A DNA stretch of 60,304 bases from Rifleibacterium sp035352635 (GCA_035352635.1 DAOPYA010000011.1:1-60304), one strand, 5' to 3'. Positions 23,625-32,396 are shown, numbered from the stretch's first letter. Notes: generated by a model from the sequence alone, not told the origin. Numbers and translations are program-made.

Positions 23625-24803
23625 ATGCCTGATAAACTTCTCGCCCGGGCAGAGCAGACCGGCGACCTCACTCTCGAAGAAATCGAACAGTTGCTCGGTC
23701 TTGAAAAGCCCGAAGAACTCGAAAAACTCTTTGCCGCCGCCTATGCGGTAAAAACTCGATTTGTCGGCCGGGTAGCCTGGTTCAGGGGTCTGGTTGAGAT
23801 GAGCAATATATGCAGCAAAGACTGTTATTATTGCGGCATCAGGCGCAGTAACACCCACACAGACCGCTATCTGATACCTGAAGAAGACGTAATTAAATCA
23901 GCAGTATGGGCCTGGCAGGCCGAATACGGCAGTGCGGTGCTTCAAGCCGGTGAACGCTCTGACCCTGAGTTTATTGCGATGGTCGAGCGCATTATCAGCG
24001 AGATAAGGCTGCGCACAAACGGGGAACTGGGCCTGACCCTGTCGTTGGGCGAACAGAGCGAGGAAACTTACCGACGCTGGTTCGCAGCCGGTGCTCATCG
24101 TTACCTGCTTCGCATCGAAACCAGCAATCCTGAGCTATATCGCAAGCTGCACCCGGCCGACCACAGTTATGATGAGCGTCTTGAATGCCTGAACCGCTTG
24201 CGGCGTGCCGGGTTCATGGTTGGTACCGGGGTTATGGTCGGGCTGCCCTTTCAGAACCTTCGTCATCTCGCAGAAGATGTGATGTTTTTTAAAGGCCAGG
24301 ATGTTGACATGATCGGCATGGGCCCATACATTTACCACAACGATACCCCTCTGGCGGCCCACAGATCGGCATGGGAAATCCCGACCCCCAAACTGCTCAA
24401 TCTTGGGCTGAAGATGATCGCTGTGACCCGCCTGGTATTGCGTGATGTCAACATTGCTTCGACCACGGCTCTACAGGCCTTGCAGGATAACGGGCGCGAA
24501 CTTGGACTGCTGGCCGGGGCCAATGTTATCATGCCCAACACTACTGAAACGCAGTATCGGGCAAATTATCAGCTCTACGAGAACAAACCCTGCCTGGATG
24601 AAAACGCTTCAATGTGCCGTGGCTGCCTGCAGCGTCGCATCGAGGCCATCGGCGAGAAGATCGGTTTTGGCGGCTGGGGCGACTCACCGCACTACGCACG
24701 CCGCCGGGCCAACACCATGGAGGCAAATAATGAAAATCAGACTACTGCTGATTTTGCTGGCACTGTTGCTGGTGAGTCAGTTAACCCGAAGCGTCAGAGG
24801 TGA
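23625..24803 (+). CDS. hydE: [FeFe]-hydrogenase H-cluster radical SAM maturase HydE
   Basis: A 392-residue radical-SAM enzyme. The SAM-binding cluster motif is CSKDCYYC (CxxxCxxC, near residue 63). A C-terminal C-x7-C-x2-C set (CLDENASMCRGC) matches the accessory cluster of HydE and separates it from BioB and PylB. GLPFQNLRHLAEDVMF and the MGPYIYHNDTPL loop fit the family. HydE helps build the diiron subcluster of [FeFe]-hydrogenases. Start ATG 23625 with GGTGG upstream; GTG 23613 is an alternative. The C-terminal 25 residues are encoded over the next gene's start (74-base overlap). No hydA, hydF or hydG is present. Confidence 0.93.
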   Translation: MPDKLLARAEQTGDLTLEEIEQLLGLEKPEELEKLFAAAYAVKTRFVGRVAWFRGLVEMSNICSKDCYYCGIRRSNTHTDRYLIPEEDVIKSAVWAWQAEYGSAVLQAGERSDPEFIAMVERIISEIRLRTNGELGLTLSLGEQSEETYRRWFAAGAHRYLLRIETSNPELYRKLHPADHSYDERLECLNRLRRAGFMVGTGVMVGLPFQNLRHLAEDVMFFKGQDVDMIGMGPYIYHNDTPLAAHRSAWEIPTPKLLNLGLKMIAVTRLVLRDVNIASTTALQALQDNGRELGLLAGANVIMPNTTETQYRANYQLYENKPCLDENASMCRGCLQRRIEAIGEKIGFGGWGDSPHYARRRANTMEANNENQTTADFAGTVAGESVNPKRQR

Positions 24804-25653
24804 TTCAATGCCGATACAGAACCTTTCGCCCGAAGAAGAGCGCGTCATCGTCAACCGTGGCACCGAGTTTCCGTTTACCGGAAAATTCGTCAACCACAAG
24901 GAAAAAGGCACTTACAGCTGCCGTCGTTGCGGTGCCGCTCTCTACAAGTCTGATGACAAGTTCGATTCAGGGTGCGGCTGGCCGGCCTTTGACGACGAAA
25001 TTGCCGGGGCAGTTCAGCGCAAACCAGACCCTGACGGCCATAGAGTCGAGATTGTCTGTGCCGCCTGTGACGCTCATCTTGGCCATGTTTTTGCCGGCGA
25101 AGGCCTGACCCCGAAGAATGTTCGGCACTGTGTCAATTCTATTTCCATGAGTTTTACGCCTGCCACGGCCGAAACCTCGGTTGCTGTTTTCGCGGCCGGC
25201 TGCTTCTGGGGGGTTGAACATCTCATGAAAAAGGCCCCTGGAGTTAAAGCAACGGCCGTCGGTTACACGGGCGGCGAGATGCAAAAACCTGACTACCGTT
25301 CAGTTTGCAGTGGTGTTACAGGCCACTATGAAGCTGTCAAGGTCGAATTCGACCCAACTCTCACCTCGTTTACCGATCTGGCCAAGCTGTTTTTCGAGAT
25401 TCACGATTTTACGCAGACAGATGGCCAGGGGCCAGACATCGGCGAACAGTATCTTTCGGCTATTTTTTATGCCGATGAAAAGCAGAAGCTTGAGGCCCAA
25501 GCCCTGATCGACCAGTTAAAAAAGATGGGGCACCAGGTCGCTACCCGCCTGCTTCCGGCGGCAGAATTCTGGCCAGCCGAAGACTACCATCAAGATTACT
25601 ACCAGAAAACCGGCAAGGCGCCCTACTGCCACCTTAGACGAAAAATCTTCTGA
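24730..25653 (+). CDS. msrBA: Bifunctional peptide methionine sulfoxide reductase MsrB-MsrA, two possible starts
   Basis: A 307-residue fusion. MsrB comes first: zinc cysteines CRRC and CAAC, and the catalytic Cys in RHCVNSIS. MsrA follows: GCFWGVEHLMKKAPGV with the catalytic Cys, then GYTGGEMQKPDYRSVCSGVTGHYEAV. It reduces both R- and S-Met sulfoxide. From ATG 24730 (GGAGG at 24719-24723) the protein has a hydrophobic N-terminus (KIRLLLILLALLLVSQ), implying export or anchoring. A second in-frame ATG at 24808 with its own AGAGGTGA, just after the hydE stop, would give a cytosolic 281-residue form. The B-A order is known in some bacteria. Confidence 0.95.
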   Translation: MKIRLLLILLALLLVSQLTRSVRGDSMPIQNLSPEEERVIVNRGTEFPFTGKFVNHKEKGTYSCRRCGAALYKSDDKFDSGCGWPAFDDEIAGAVQRKPDPDGHRVEIVCAACDAHLGHVFAGEGLTPKNVRHCVNSISMSFTPATAETSVAVFAAGCFWGVEHLMKKAPGVKATAVGYTGGEMQKPDYRSVCSGVTGHYEAVKVEFDPTLTSFTDLAKLFFEIHDFTQTDGQGPDIGEQYLSAIFYADEKQKLEAQALIDQLKKMGHQVATRLLPAAEFWPAEDYHQDYYQKTGKAPYCHLRRKIF

Positions 25654-25770
25654 CCTCGCCACCAGCCTTCTAACGCTCTGACCACGCTTCCTCGGATTGT
25701 GCCCGGGTTGCGAAAGGTTGCGCAACATGCTAGCGTAACTTTTGCAAACTTTAACCGGGAGACCAATAGC

Positions 25771-27222
25771 GTGAAAGAAAATCATTTTTTGCAGAGCATC
25801 AGCGCCGCAACCCTTCTCGAGATCATGGCCGAGGGGGTTATGGTCATCGACACTTCAGGCAAAATCAGAGTCTGGAATCAGGCGATGGTTGAGATGACTG
25901 GCTACCCTGCAAAAGAAGCGCTCGGTCGCACTACTGACTGGCTGAAAGCCCCTGAATGCACGGGCGCCCGGCAGGTTTCGGCGCTGCTCGACTCTGGTCG
26001 GGAAGGTGCCTGCGTCACCGGCTGCGAATGTCGTATCGTCAACCGGAATGGCGAACATATACCGGTAATGGTTAATGCCAGGGTCTTGCAGGATGAATCT
26101 GGCACAACGCTAGGCATACTGCAAACGATCACTGATTTCAGACCGGTGTTCAACCTGCGGGCCGAAATCGCGGCGATGGCATCGCGTATGGTTTCTGAAG
26201 GAAATTTTCAGGGTATAACCGGCCGAAGCCCAGTCATGCAGAAGGTTTTTCGTTTAATTTCGCTGGCAGCCGACAGTGAAGCGACGGTGATGATTCTCGG
26301 CGAAAGCGGCACCGGCAAAGAACTGGTTGCCGGGGCCATTCAAGAACTCAGTAATCGCAAAAGCAAACCTTTTATCAGGGTAAACTGCGGAGCTTTGCCC
26401 GAAGCTCTGCTTGAATCTGAACTTTTCGGCCACGAAAAGGGTGCATTTACCGGTGCAATCAGGCAAAGAACCGGGCGGTTCGAGGCTGCTGATGGTGGCA
26501 GCATCTTTCTTGACGAAATCGGCGATATCAGCCAGACCATGCAGATCAAACTTTTGCGGGTGCTTCAGCTTGGCGAATTTGAACGGGTTGGCGGCGATAG
26601 AACCATCAGGGTCAACGTCAGGGTCATGGCCGCCACCAACAAAGATCTGATGCGCGAAGTACGCGAAGGAAGATTCAGGGAAGATCTTTATTACCGCCTG
26701 CGGGTGTTTCCTCTGAATTTGCCGGCCCTGCGAGAAAGGGCTGACGATATTCCGCTGCTGGCGCGGCACTTTATCAGCAAGTTTGCGGCCAGCACCGGCA
26801 AACTGATAACCGGGCTTTCACCCGAGGCAATGGCCCGACTGGTGAGTTACTCCTGGCCCGGCAATGTTCGAGAACTTGAGAACGCCATTGAATATGCTTT
26901 TGTCGTCTGCCAGGAAAAAATAATCGGTGCTGGCGACCTGCCCTCAGAACTAAACGCAACCTTGCCGGTGGCTGCCGAGCCTCTTGCTGGTGGGGCCACC
27001 GCTGTTTCAGCAGTTCAGCCCGATGGTCATTATGCGGCCCGAACCCCTGCTCTCGACCGCCTTGCAGCGAAGCGCATTCTCAGATCCTCTGTTGAGCTGC
27101 AAAAGCTCCTCGACAGCGTATTATGGAACAAAGCCGAAGCCGGCCGCATGCTTGGCGTCAGTCGAACTGCCGTCTGGAAATGGGCAGTTCATTTCAAGCT
27201 ATTTCAGGCAATTGGCCGCTAA
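25771..27222 (+). CDS. PAS domain sigma-54-dependent transcriptional activator
   Basis: A 483-residue protein. PAS sensor domain at about 15-130 (MAEGVMVIDTSGKIRVWNQAM, MTGYPAKEALG). The central AAA+ domain has Walker A GESGTGKE, the sigma-54 contact loop GAFTGA, Walker B GGSIFLDEIGD and the arginine-finger region FREDLYYRLRVFPLNLPALRER. A C-terminal Fis-type HTH (NKAEAGRMLGVSRTAVWKWA) binds enhancer DNA. It drives sigma-54 RNA polymerase in response to a PAS-sensed cue and lacks a receiver domain. GTG start at 25771 with CGGGAG upstream. Between the AAA+ and HTH is a 45-residue Ala-rich linker. Target genes are unknown; no clear -24/-12 site was found in the window. Confidence 0.93.
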   Translation: MKENHFLQSISAATLLEIMAEGVMVIDTSGKIRVWNQAMVEMTGYPAKEALGRTTDWLKAPECTGARQVSALLDSGREGACVTGCECRIVNRNGEHIPVMVNARVLQDESGTTLGILQTITDFRPVFNLRAEIAAMASRMVSEGNFQGITGRSPVMQKVFRLISLAADSEATVMILGESGTGKELVAGAIQELSNRKSKPFIRVNCGALPEALLESELFGHEKGAFTGAIRQRTGRFEAADGGSIFLDEIGDISQTMQIKLLRVLQLGEFERVGGDRTIRVNVRVMAATNKDLMREVREGRFREDLYYRLRVFPLNLPALRERADDIPLLARHFISKFAASTGKLITGLSPEAMARLVSYSWPGNVRELENAIEYAFVVCQEKIIGAGDLPSELNATLPVAAEPLAGGATAVSAVQPDGHYAARTPALDRLAAKRILRSSVELQKLLDSVLWNKAEAGRMLGVSRTAVWKWAVHFKLFQAIGR

Positions 27223-27236
27223 TTTGCATTGGGGGA

Positions 27237-27265
27237 TTGACGCATTGGGCGTACATTCTTACAAT
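27237..27265 (+). promoter_or_regulatory. Promoter of the 27295 gene
   Basis: -35 TTGACG (27237-27242), a 17-base spacer, -10 TACAAT (27260-27265), 30 bases before the ATG. It is sigma-70-like even though a sigma-54 activator lies just upstream. Confidence 0.7.
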
Positions 27266-27294
27266 TAGACTAATTCATCGGCAGGAGAAATTGC

Positions 27295-28212
27295 ATGAAA
27301 AAGCTCAAGACGGCTTTGCTGGTTTTAACAGGTTTGATGCTGGCGGGGTCAGCAATAGCCCAGGAACTAACGCTTTTTACCATGCCCGCGCCGCGCAAAA
27401 TCGACTGGTCAAGCCCGCGCAGTTTGTTGACCAGTGCGGTTACCAATAATCTCACTTTCAAGCACCGTTCACACAAGCATGCCATCGGGCATGTTTTCAT
27501 TCAGTTGAGCCACACGGGCCGCAAAGAAATGATTTTGACCGGCAGCGTGCCTTCTCCAGAAGACGATTCAAGCAACAAGGTTCTCAAACAGGGTTACGGT
27601 CTGGGCATACTTTTCAGCGATATGGCCGGCCGGCTCGAAAAAACCGAAGACCTGCAGGCAGAAATCGTTGACCGCTTTGAATCTGGTCGCATCGCCTATA
27701 TCAGGTTCAAGCTCAGCGAAGCGAATTATGACCGCCTGCGCAAATTCCTCGATATTTACCGCAAACGTGGCTACGGCAACAATTACAACGGCCTGAACCT
27801 CCCCAGAGAAGGCCTCGGCGCTGGCTGCAGTGCTTTCGGCATGGCTTTTGTCGAAGTCGCCGGGTTGCTGCATCCGGTCTGGAAAGAAAAATGGCCGATC
27901 TCGGTGCGCATTCCCAAAACTCTGATTGGCGGGCCGTTGACCGGCAACAAGGTATCACCCTGGAAAGTCGTTAAAGCCGGGCGATGGGCGAAAGAATCTG
28001 AACCGCATCGCGTGCTCAGTCTCTATGAGCCTTACAACATCTATGAATGGATTCTGGCTGAATGGCAGAAAGAAAACCAACAAAAGAGCGGCCGGGTTAA
28101 ATTGCTGAAGCGCAAGAACGCTTATGGGCTAGAGTATGATTGCACCAAAATTGCGCCGCCTGAAGAACCAATGTTTCAGGGAGCCGCCGCCGAAGTAGAA
28201 GACGACGACTAA
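27295..28212 (+). CDS. Exported protein, possible papain-like fold
   Basis: A 305-residue protein with a signal peptide (residues 1-22, KTALLVLTGLMLAGSAIAQ). The mature part has HAIGHVFIQLSHTG (about 62-75), with an early His, and GLGAGCSAFGMAFVEVAGLL (about 176-195), with a Cys at the start of a helix. This His-then-Cys order is what a permuted papain-like (NlpC/YiiX-type) hydrolase would show, but the family is not established. The acidic C-terminus (EVEDDD) is probably disordered. GGAG Shine-Dalgarno precedes ATG 27295. It is monocistronic with a sigma-70-like promoter and a strong terminator. Confidence 0.7.
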   Translation: MKKLKTALLVLTGLMLAGSAIAQELTLFTMPAPRKIDWSSPRSLLTSAVTNNLTFKHRSHKHAIGHVFIQLSHTGRKEMILTGSVPSPEDDSSNKVLKQGYGLGILFSDMAGRLEKTEDLQAEIVDRFESGRIAYIRFKLSEANYDRLRKFLDIYRKRGYGNNYNGLNLPREGLGAGCSAFGMAFVEVAGLLHPVWKEKWPISVRIPKTLIGGPLTGNKVSPWKVVKAGRWAKESEPHRVLSLYEPYNIYEWILAEWQKENQQKSGRVKLLKRKNAYGLEYDCTKIAPPEEPMFQGAAAEVEDDD

Positions 28213-28220
28213 TAAGCATC

Positions 28221-28268
28221 TTAAATAAAACGGGGTTGTGCCGCTCGGCACAACCCCGTTTTATTTAA
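28221..28268. terminator. Bidirectional terminator, 22-bp perfect stem
   Basis: Arms 28221-28242 and 28247-28268 (core ACGGGGTTGTGCC / GGCACAACCCCGT) with loop GCTC and A/T-rich outer ends. It serves the plus gene ending at 28212 and the minus gene ending at 28276. Confidence 0.96.
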
Positions 28269-28275
28269 GCCGGTC

Positions 28276-29907
28276 TCAGTCAGTAATAGGGGCGGCTTTG
28301 TTCATTTCATCACGCAGCTCACGGCGCAGAACCTTTCCAATTGCCGACTTTGGCAGGGTTTCACGAAATTCGATAGCGCGTGGAACCTTATAATTGGCCA
28401 TGTTTTTGCGACAGAAGTCTATGAGTTCGGTGCGATCGATGGTCTGACCTTCGACCGGCACCACAAAAGCGCGGGGCACCTCACCTCGGGTCGCGTGTCG
28501 CGCACCTACGACGACTGCTTCCTTGACTGCGGGGTGGCGAAACAACACCTCTTCGACTTCGCGCGGGTAGATATTATAACCACCGCTGATGATCAGGTCT
28601 TTTTTGCGGTCAGTAACGTAGAAAAAGCCTTCAGCATCACAAAAACCAATATCACCGGTGTATAACCAGCCGTCACGCAGCACCATTTCGGTCTGCCCGG
28701 GTTGCTGGTAATAACCCTTCATGACCTGCGGGCCACGAATGATGATTTCGCCCTGTTCACCGATGCCGAGATCTTTAACGCCGTATTCGACATCGACGAT
28801 TCTGGCTTCGGTTGAAGGGATGGGCAGGCCGATCGAACCGGCTTTGCGGCCTTTGATGATCGGGTTAAAATGGGTAACCGGCGAGGTTTCGCTCAGGCCA
28901 TAGCCTTCGGTGATCATGGCACCGGTTTTCTTTTCAAAAAGCTCCATCTGGCTCACCGGAAGCGGTGCGGAGCCTGAGATAATCAGTTTAAGGCTCGAAA
29001 GATCGAAGGAATCGATGTCTTTCTGGCTTAGGCAGGCATTAAAAATTGAAGGCGCCGAAGCCATGCAGGAAATCTTTTCGGTCTCGATCATACCGAGCAG
29101 TGCGCGTGGGGTGAAGCGCATCAGGGGATGAATTGCCGCTCCGAGCACAACCGGCAGAACCATGGCAACCGTCAGGCCATAAATGTGAAAATAGGGCAGA
29201 ACGCCGACAAATTTTTCTTTTCCGGGGATGAGGACATGGAAAATCTGCTGACACTGCATTGCGTTGGCGTAAAGATTGGCGTGCGTCAGCATGCAGCCTT
29301 TTGAAATGCCGGTAGTACCACCGGTGTACTGCAGCAAAGCCAGATCTTCAAAGGGGTCAATGCTGGGGCAGGTATAACCGTGGTTTTCTTCGAGCAGACG
29401 TTGCCAAGGTGCAATCTTCTGAGTGTCAGATACAATCGAGGTGCCCGGTTCGGCGGCCGGCACGACAAATACCTTTTCGATGCTGGTTTTGTTAAGAATT
29501 GCCGCGACCTTGGGCAAAAGCAGATCATTGGTAATGACATACCTGGTGCCAGAATCGTTAAACTGGTGCAGCAGTTCGGTTTCTGAATAAAGGGGGTTGG
29601 TCATGACGCCGGTAGCGCCTGATCTGAAGATGCTCCAGACCGCAAGCACCGTTTCAGCACAATTGGGAAGAAAGACTGCAACGCGCTGTTGCCTTTCAAG
29701 GCCATGAATTCGAAGATTGGCAGCAATAATTGCGGTCTGCCGGTCGAATTCGCGGTAAGTCAATTGCATGTCACCCTGTTTGAGGGCGATCTGGTCGGCA
29801 TAGTTCGCAAGCGCCAGAGTTAAAAATTCATGCAGGGGCTTTGCCCCGGGTGTAATTTCATGTGCCACAACAGAATCGTAGGATTTCAGCCAGTATTTAT
29901 CTACCAT
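28276..29907 (-). CDS. Long-chain acyl-CoA ligase (AMP-dependent synthetase family)
   Basis: A 543-residue adenylate-forming enzyme. Core motifs in order: LLQYTGGTTGISKG (ATP loop, about 192-205), GYGLSETSP (A5, about 338), YTGDIGFCDAEGFFYVTDRKKDLIISGGYNIYP (A7-A8, about 423-455) and PKSAIGKVLRRELR with the A10 catalytic Lys near the end. It activates fatty acids to acyl-CoA through an acyl-adenylate; size and motifs are FadD-like, with chain length unknown. GGAGG lies before ATG 29907. It is divergent from slyD. The missing transmembrane segment indicates a cytoplasmic or peripheral enzyme. Confidence 0.92.
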   Translation of the reverse strand: MVDKYWLKSYDSVVAHEITPGAKPLHEFLTLALANYADQIALKQGDMQLTYREFDRQTAIIAANLRIHGLERQQRVAVFLPNCAETVLAVWSIFRSGATGVMTNPLYSETELLHQFNDSGTRYVITNDLLLPKVAAILNKTSIEKVFVVPAAEPGTSIVSDTQKIAPWQRLLEENHGYTCPSIDPFEDLALLQYTGGTTGISKGCMLTHANLYANAMQCQQIFHVLIPGKEKFVGVLPYFHIYGLTVAMVLPVVLGAAIHPLMRFTPRALLGMIETEKISCMASAPSIFNACLSQKDIDSFDLSSLKLIISGSAPLPVSQMELFEKKTGAMITEGYGLSETSPVTHFNPIIKGRKAGSIGLPIPSTEARIVDVEYGVKDLGIGEQGEIIIRGPQVMKGYYQQPGQTEMVLRDGWLYTGDIGFCDAEGFFYVTDRKKDLIISGGYNIYPREVEEVLFRHPAVKEAVVVGARHATRGEVPRAFVVPVEGQTIDRTELIDFCRKNMANYKVPRAIEFRETLPKSAIGKVLRRELRDEMNKAAPITD

Positions 29908-29974
29908 TCAGGCCTCCGAAAAGTTTATGCGCAATAGCATATACCCCGAGCACAGGGGGGCGCAAGAATTTTAT

Positions 29975-30003
29975 TTGACTATTTGCTGCGAAAATAATAG
30001 CAT
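29975..30003 (+). promoter_or_regulatory. Possible promoter of slyD
   Basis: -35 TTGACT (29975-29980), a 17-base spacer, -10 TAGCAT (29998-30003), about 65 bases before the ATG. Confidence 0.5.
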
Positions 30004-30068
30004 TTTTGGATACACATCGTATTTTGTGTGATTTTTCGCCGGCGAGGCTGGCAAAGGAGCCATCTTAA

Positions 30069-30563
30069 ATGACTACAGCAAAAAAAGGTGACCTGGTTTA
30101 CGTTCACTATACAGGTAAGTTCGATTCCGGCGAAGTTTTCGACTCGAGTTCTGAAGGGTCTCCGCTCTATTTTATCGTAGGCGAAGGCGACATCATTGAA
30201 GGGTTTGACAAAGCAGTTCTCGGCATGGCGATCGGCGAAAAGAAATCCGTAAAAATCTCTCCAGCTGAAGGCTATGGCGAATATTCTGAAGAACGTGTCA
30301 TCAGCACCGACCGCAAGAATTTTGGCGACGATTTCGAACCCGAAGTCGATCAGCAGCTGGCTCTGCAAATGGAAAACGGCGAACGGGCGATTGCCACCAT
30401 CGTTGACTTTGACGACGAAAACGTCACCCTCGACATGAACCACCCACTGGCAGGTGAGAACCTGCATTTCGAACTCGAACTCGTCGATATCAAAGACGCT
30501 TCCGAGATGCCCGAATCGTCATGCGGCGGCGGCTGTTCAAGCTGCTCAGGCTGCGGTCACTGA
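30069..30563 (+). CDS. slyD: FKBP-type peptidyl-prolyl isomerase SlyD
   Basis: A 164-residue SlyD-type FKBP. FKBP halves flank an inserted chaperone flap: KKGDLVYVHYTGKFDSGEVFDSSS at the start, EGFDKAVLGMAIGEKKSVKISPAEGYGEY in the middle, then the IF domain (YSEERVISTDRKNFGDDFEPEVDQQLALQ) and DMNHPLAGENLHFELEL. The C-terminus is a metal-binding tail, CGGGCSSCSGC-GH, like the His/Cys tails of SlyD that carry nickel for hydrogenases. In a genome with a [FeFe]-hydrogenase maturase, a metal-delivery role is worth noting but unproven. The ATG follows an AAAGGAG site. A terminator follows. Confidence 0.95.
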   Translation: MTTAKKGDLVYVHYTGKFDSGEVFDSSSEGSPLYFIVGEGDIIEGFDKAVLGMAIGEKKSVKISPAEGYGEYSEERVISTDRKNFGDDFEPEVDQQLALQMENGERAIATIVDFDDENVTLDMNHPLAGENLHFELELVDIKDASEMPESSCGGGCSSCSGCGH

Positions 30564-30578
30564 CCGAGACTTTTAATA

Positions 30579-30608
30579 CCCCGGGTGGCCTAAGCACCCG
30601 GGGTTTTT
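30579..30608. terminator. Bidirectional terminator between slyD and dprA
   Basis: Stem CCCCGGGTG (30579-30587) / CACCCGGGG (30595-30603), loop GCCTAAG, then TTTTT. The dprA stop codon overlaps the T-tract. Confidence 0.93.
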
Positions 30609-31470
30609 ATTTTAGCAATAACGCTTCGGCGCCCGACTCAAGCAGTTGCCGGTTGCCGGCCCACAATTCAGGGTCCTGGGCGCCTGGTGGTGGCTGAACT
30701 ACCAGTAACCGGCGATTCAGGCGGCGTGCCCAGCCGGCGGTAATCATAGAACCACTCTGCAGCGAAGCCTGAATCACAACAACGGTTTCGGCCATGGCAG
30801 CGATAATGCGGTTGCGAGTCGGAAAAAAACTACGGGCCGGGCGGGCGCCGGGCATCAATTCGGTCATCAAGGCTCCGGCTTCGCGAATACGCTTGAAAAG
30901 GTCAAGGTTGCCAGCCGGGTAAACTATGTCGAGGCCGGTTCCGAGGACGGCCAGGGTATAGAAACCAGCATCAAGTGCTGCCTGATGCGCCAGGCTATCG
31001 ACTCCGGCGGCACCGCCGCTGACCAGCGCATAGCCTTGATTCATGAGCACCCGGCATGCTGCTGCAACCATCATAGGCGTTTCGGGCGCCAGATGCCGGG
31101 CACCGACCACAGCCGCATATTTAACCAGGCGCAGTGGGGCCGAAGCAAAGAATACCGGTGGCGGTTCACCGAGATCTTTTAACTGGTCAGGGTAGCCAGG
31201 TTGCGAATAATACCAGCCAAGCAATTGCCCGCTGCGAATCATTTTAAGAGTATCTTTTATACGTTCGGCGGTCGGCGACTTGTTTAGGCTGACAGCAGCC
31301 AGTTCTGACGTCTTGATGGACTTGCGACGCCAGAAGCGCAGCGCAGCAGACGGAAAGCCGTATTCGTCGATGAGGCGGCGAAAGGTCGCGGCACCGACGC
31401 CTTTTTCGCGGCTGAGTCTGAGAGCGGCGGCAAATTCTCGCAAGCATTTTCCCCAGGCGGTATTTTGCAT
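30607..31470 (-). CDS. dprA: DNA processing protein DprA
   Basis: A 287-residue protein with the DprA Rossmann-like core: YAAVVGARHLAPETPMM (about 119-135), the signature SGGAAGVDSLAHQAALDAG (about 151-169), VLGTGLDIVYPAGN, FFPTRNRIIAAMAETVVVIQASLQSGSMITAG. It loads RecA on incoming single-stranded DNA during natural transformation. The N-terminal part (LRLSREKGVGAATFRRLIDEYG) is a helix-hairpin-helix-like SAM domain; the extra C-terminal winged helix of some DprA proteins is absent. ATG 31470 lacks a clear ribosome site. Together with the type IV pilus genes at the right edge it suggests competence for DNA uptake. Confidence 0.94.
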   Translation of the reverse strand: MQNTAWGKCLREFAAALRLSREKGVGAATFRRLIDEYGFPSAALRFWRRKSIKTSELAAVSLNKSPTAERIKDTLKMIRSGQLLGWYYSQPGYPDQLKDLGEPPPVFFASAPLRLVKYAAVVGARHLAPETPMMVAAACRVLMNQGYALVSGGAAGVDSLAHQAALDAGFYTLAVLGTGLDIVYPAGNLDLFKRIREAGALMTELMPGARPARSFFPTRNRIIAAMAETVVVIQASLQSGSMITAGWARRLNRRLLVVQPPPGAQDPELWAGNRQLLESGAEALLLK

Positions 31471-31542
31471 TATGATACTACCGCGAGGTGAAAAACAACA
31501 GGGGGTCCGGAGACCAGCTGTTGAACCGATTTACCTAAAATA

Positions 31543-31571
31543 TTGACCTGAAGCCACTTTGATGCTATAAT
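31543..31571 (+). promoter_or_regulatory. Strong promoter of rplY
   Basis: -35 TTGACC (31543-31548), a 17-base spacer, extended -10 TGCTATAAT (TATAAT 31566-31571), about 30 bases before the ATG. It is the closest to consensus in the window, fitting a ribosomal protein gene. Confidence 0.85.
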
Positions 31572-31601
31572 CAGCCTATCAATTTTAACAAGGAGATTTC
31601 T

Positions 31602-32276
31602 ATGGCAGAGTTGATTCTTAACGCTGAAGTAAGAAACAAAACAGGCAAAGAGAACGCGAAGAAGCTCAGAGTAAAAGATCTGATTCCGACCGTTGTATAC
31701 GGCAAGGATGTAACCCCCGTTCATTGTGCGATTCCGAGGCTGCAGGTCGAAAAACTGCGCAAGGTTAACCGCAATGCTCTTATAACCCTTAAGCTTTCTG
31801 ATTCACAAACCCACACCGTCATCGTCAGAGACGCCCAGAAGCACCCGATCACCCACGCTTTTGCGCACCTCGACCTCCAGGCTGTCCACATGGATAAACC
31901 GGTTAATGTCGATGTTGAACTCGAATTCATCGGCACCCCGATCGGCAAAAAAGCCGGCGGCGTTTTCACCAGCATGTGCAAACAGGTCAAGATCAAGTGT
32001 CTGCCTGGCAAAATTCCAAGTGTAATTCAGCTCAATATCGATAACCTCGATCAGGGCGAATCACTGCACGTTTCTGACATCAAGGCCGGCGATTTCAAAA
32101 TCGTTACCAGCTCCAAAATCGCGCTTTGTCAGATCTCGCAGATCAAAGATGAAACTGAAACCCCGGCTGCTACCGCTGCTGTTCCAGGTGCTGCTCCGGC
32201 TGCCGGTGCTGCTGCCGCTGCTCCTGCCGCTGCTGCTCCTGCTGCCGCTGCCCCGGCCGCTAAGAAAGCCAAGTAA
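31602..32276 (+). CDS. rplY: Ribosomal protein bL25 (Ctc form)
   Basis: A 224-residue Ctc/TL5-type L25. The N-terminal 5S-rRNA-binding domain (ELILNAEVRNKTGKENAKKLR...IPTVVYGKD) is followed by the C-terminal beta domain of long L25 (HAFAHLDLQAVHMDKPVNVDVELEFIGTPIGKKAGG, LPGKIPSVIQLNIDNLDQGESLHVSDIKA). The protein ends in a 45-residue Ala/Pro tail of short repeats (APAAGAAAAAPAAAAP) closing with KKAK, coded by gct/gcc-rich near-repeats. It sits on 5S rRNA in the large subunit. AAGGAG precedes the ATG. The usual neighbour pth is not next to it here; a CarD-like gene follows. Confidence 0.96.
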   Translation: MAELILNAEVRNKTGKENAKKLRVKDLIPTVVYGKDVTPVHCAIPRLQVEKLRKVNRNALITLKLSDSQTHTVIVRDAQKHPITHAFAHLDLQAVHMDKPVNVDVELEFIGTPIGKKAGGVFTSMCKQVKIKCLPGKIPSVIQLNIDNLDQGESLHVSDIKAGDFKIVTSSKIALCQISQIKDETETPAATAAVPGAAPAAGAAAAAPAAAAPAAAAPAAKKAK

Positions 32277-32303
32277 TTTTGGTTAAAAACCAATAGATTC
32301 AAC

Positions 32304-32345
32304 AGGCCACGATAGCCCTCGAAAGAGGGCTATACGGGCCTTTTT
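32304..32345 (+). terminator. Terminator after rplY
   Basis: Stem ATAGCCCTC-GAAA-GAGGGCTAT (32312-32333) with outer GGCC/GGCC pairing, followed by TTTTTAT. Confidence 0.88.
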
Positions 32346-32396
32346 ATATCGCCTTCGACCTGATATCGACAATCATTTTTTCAGGAGTCAAAATAG

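Noticed and set aside
27220..27260. Possible sigma-54 (-24/-12) site before the exported protein gene, suggested by the upstream activator
   Set aside because: The GG and GC doublets are one base off the required spacing; a sigma-70-like promoter fits better.
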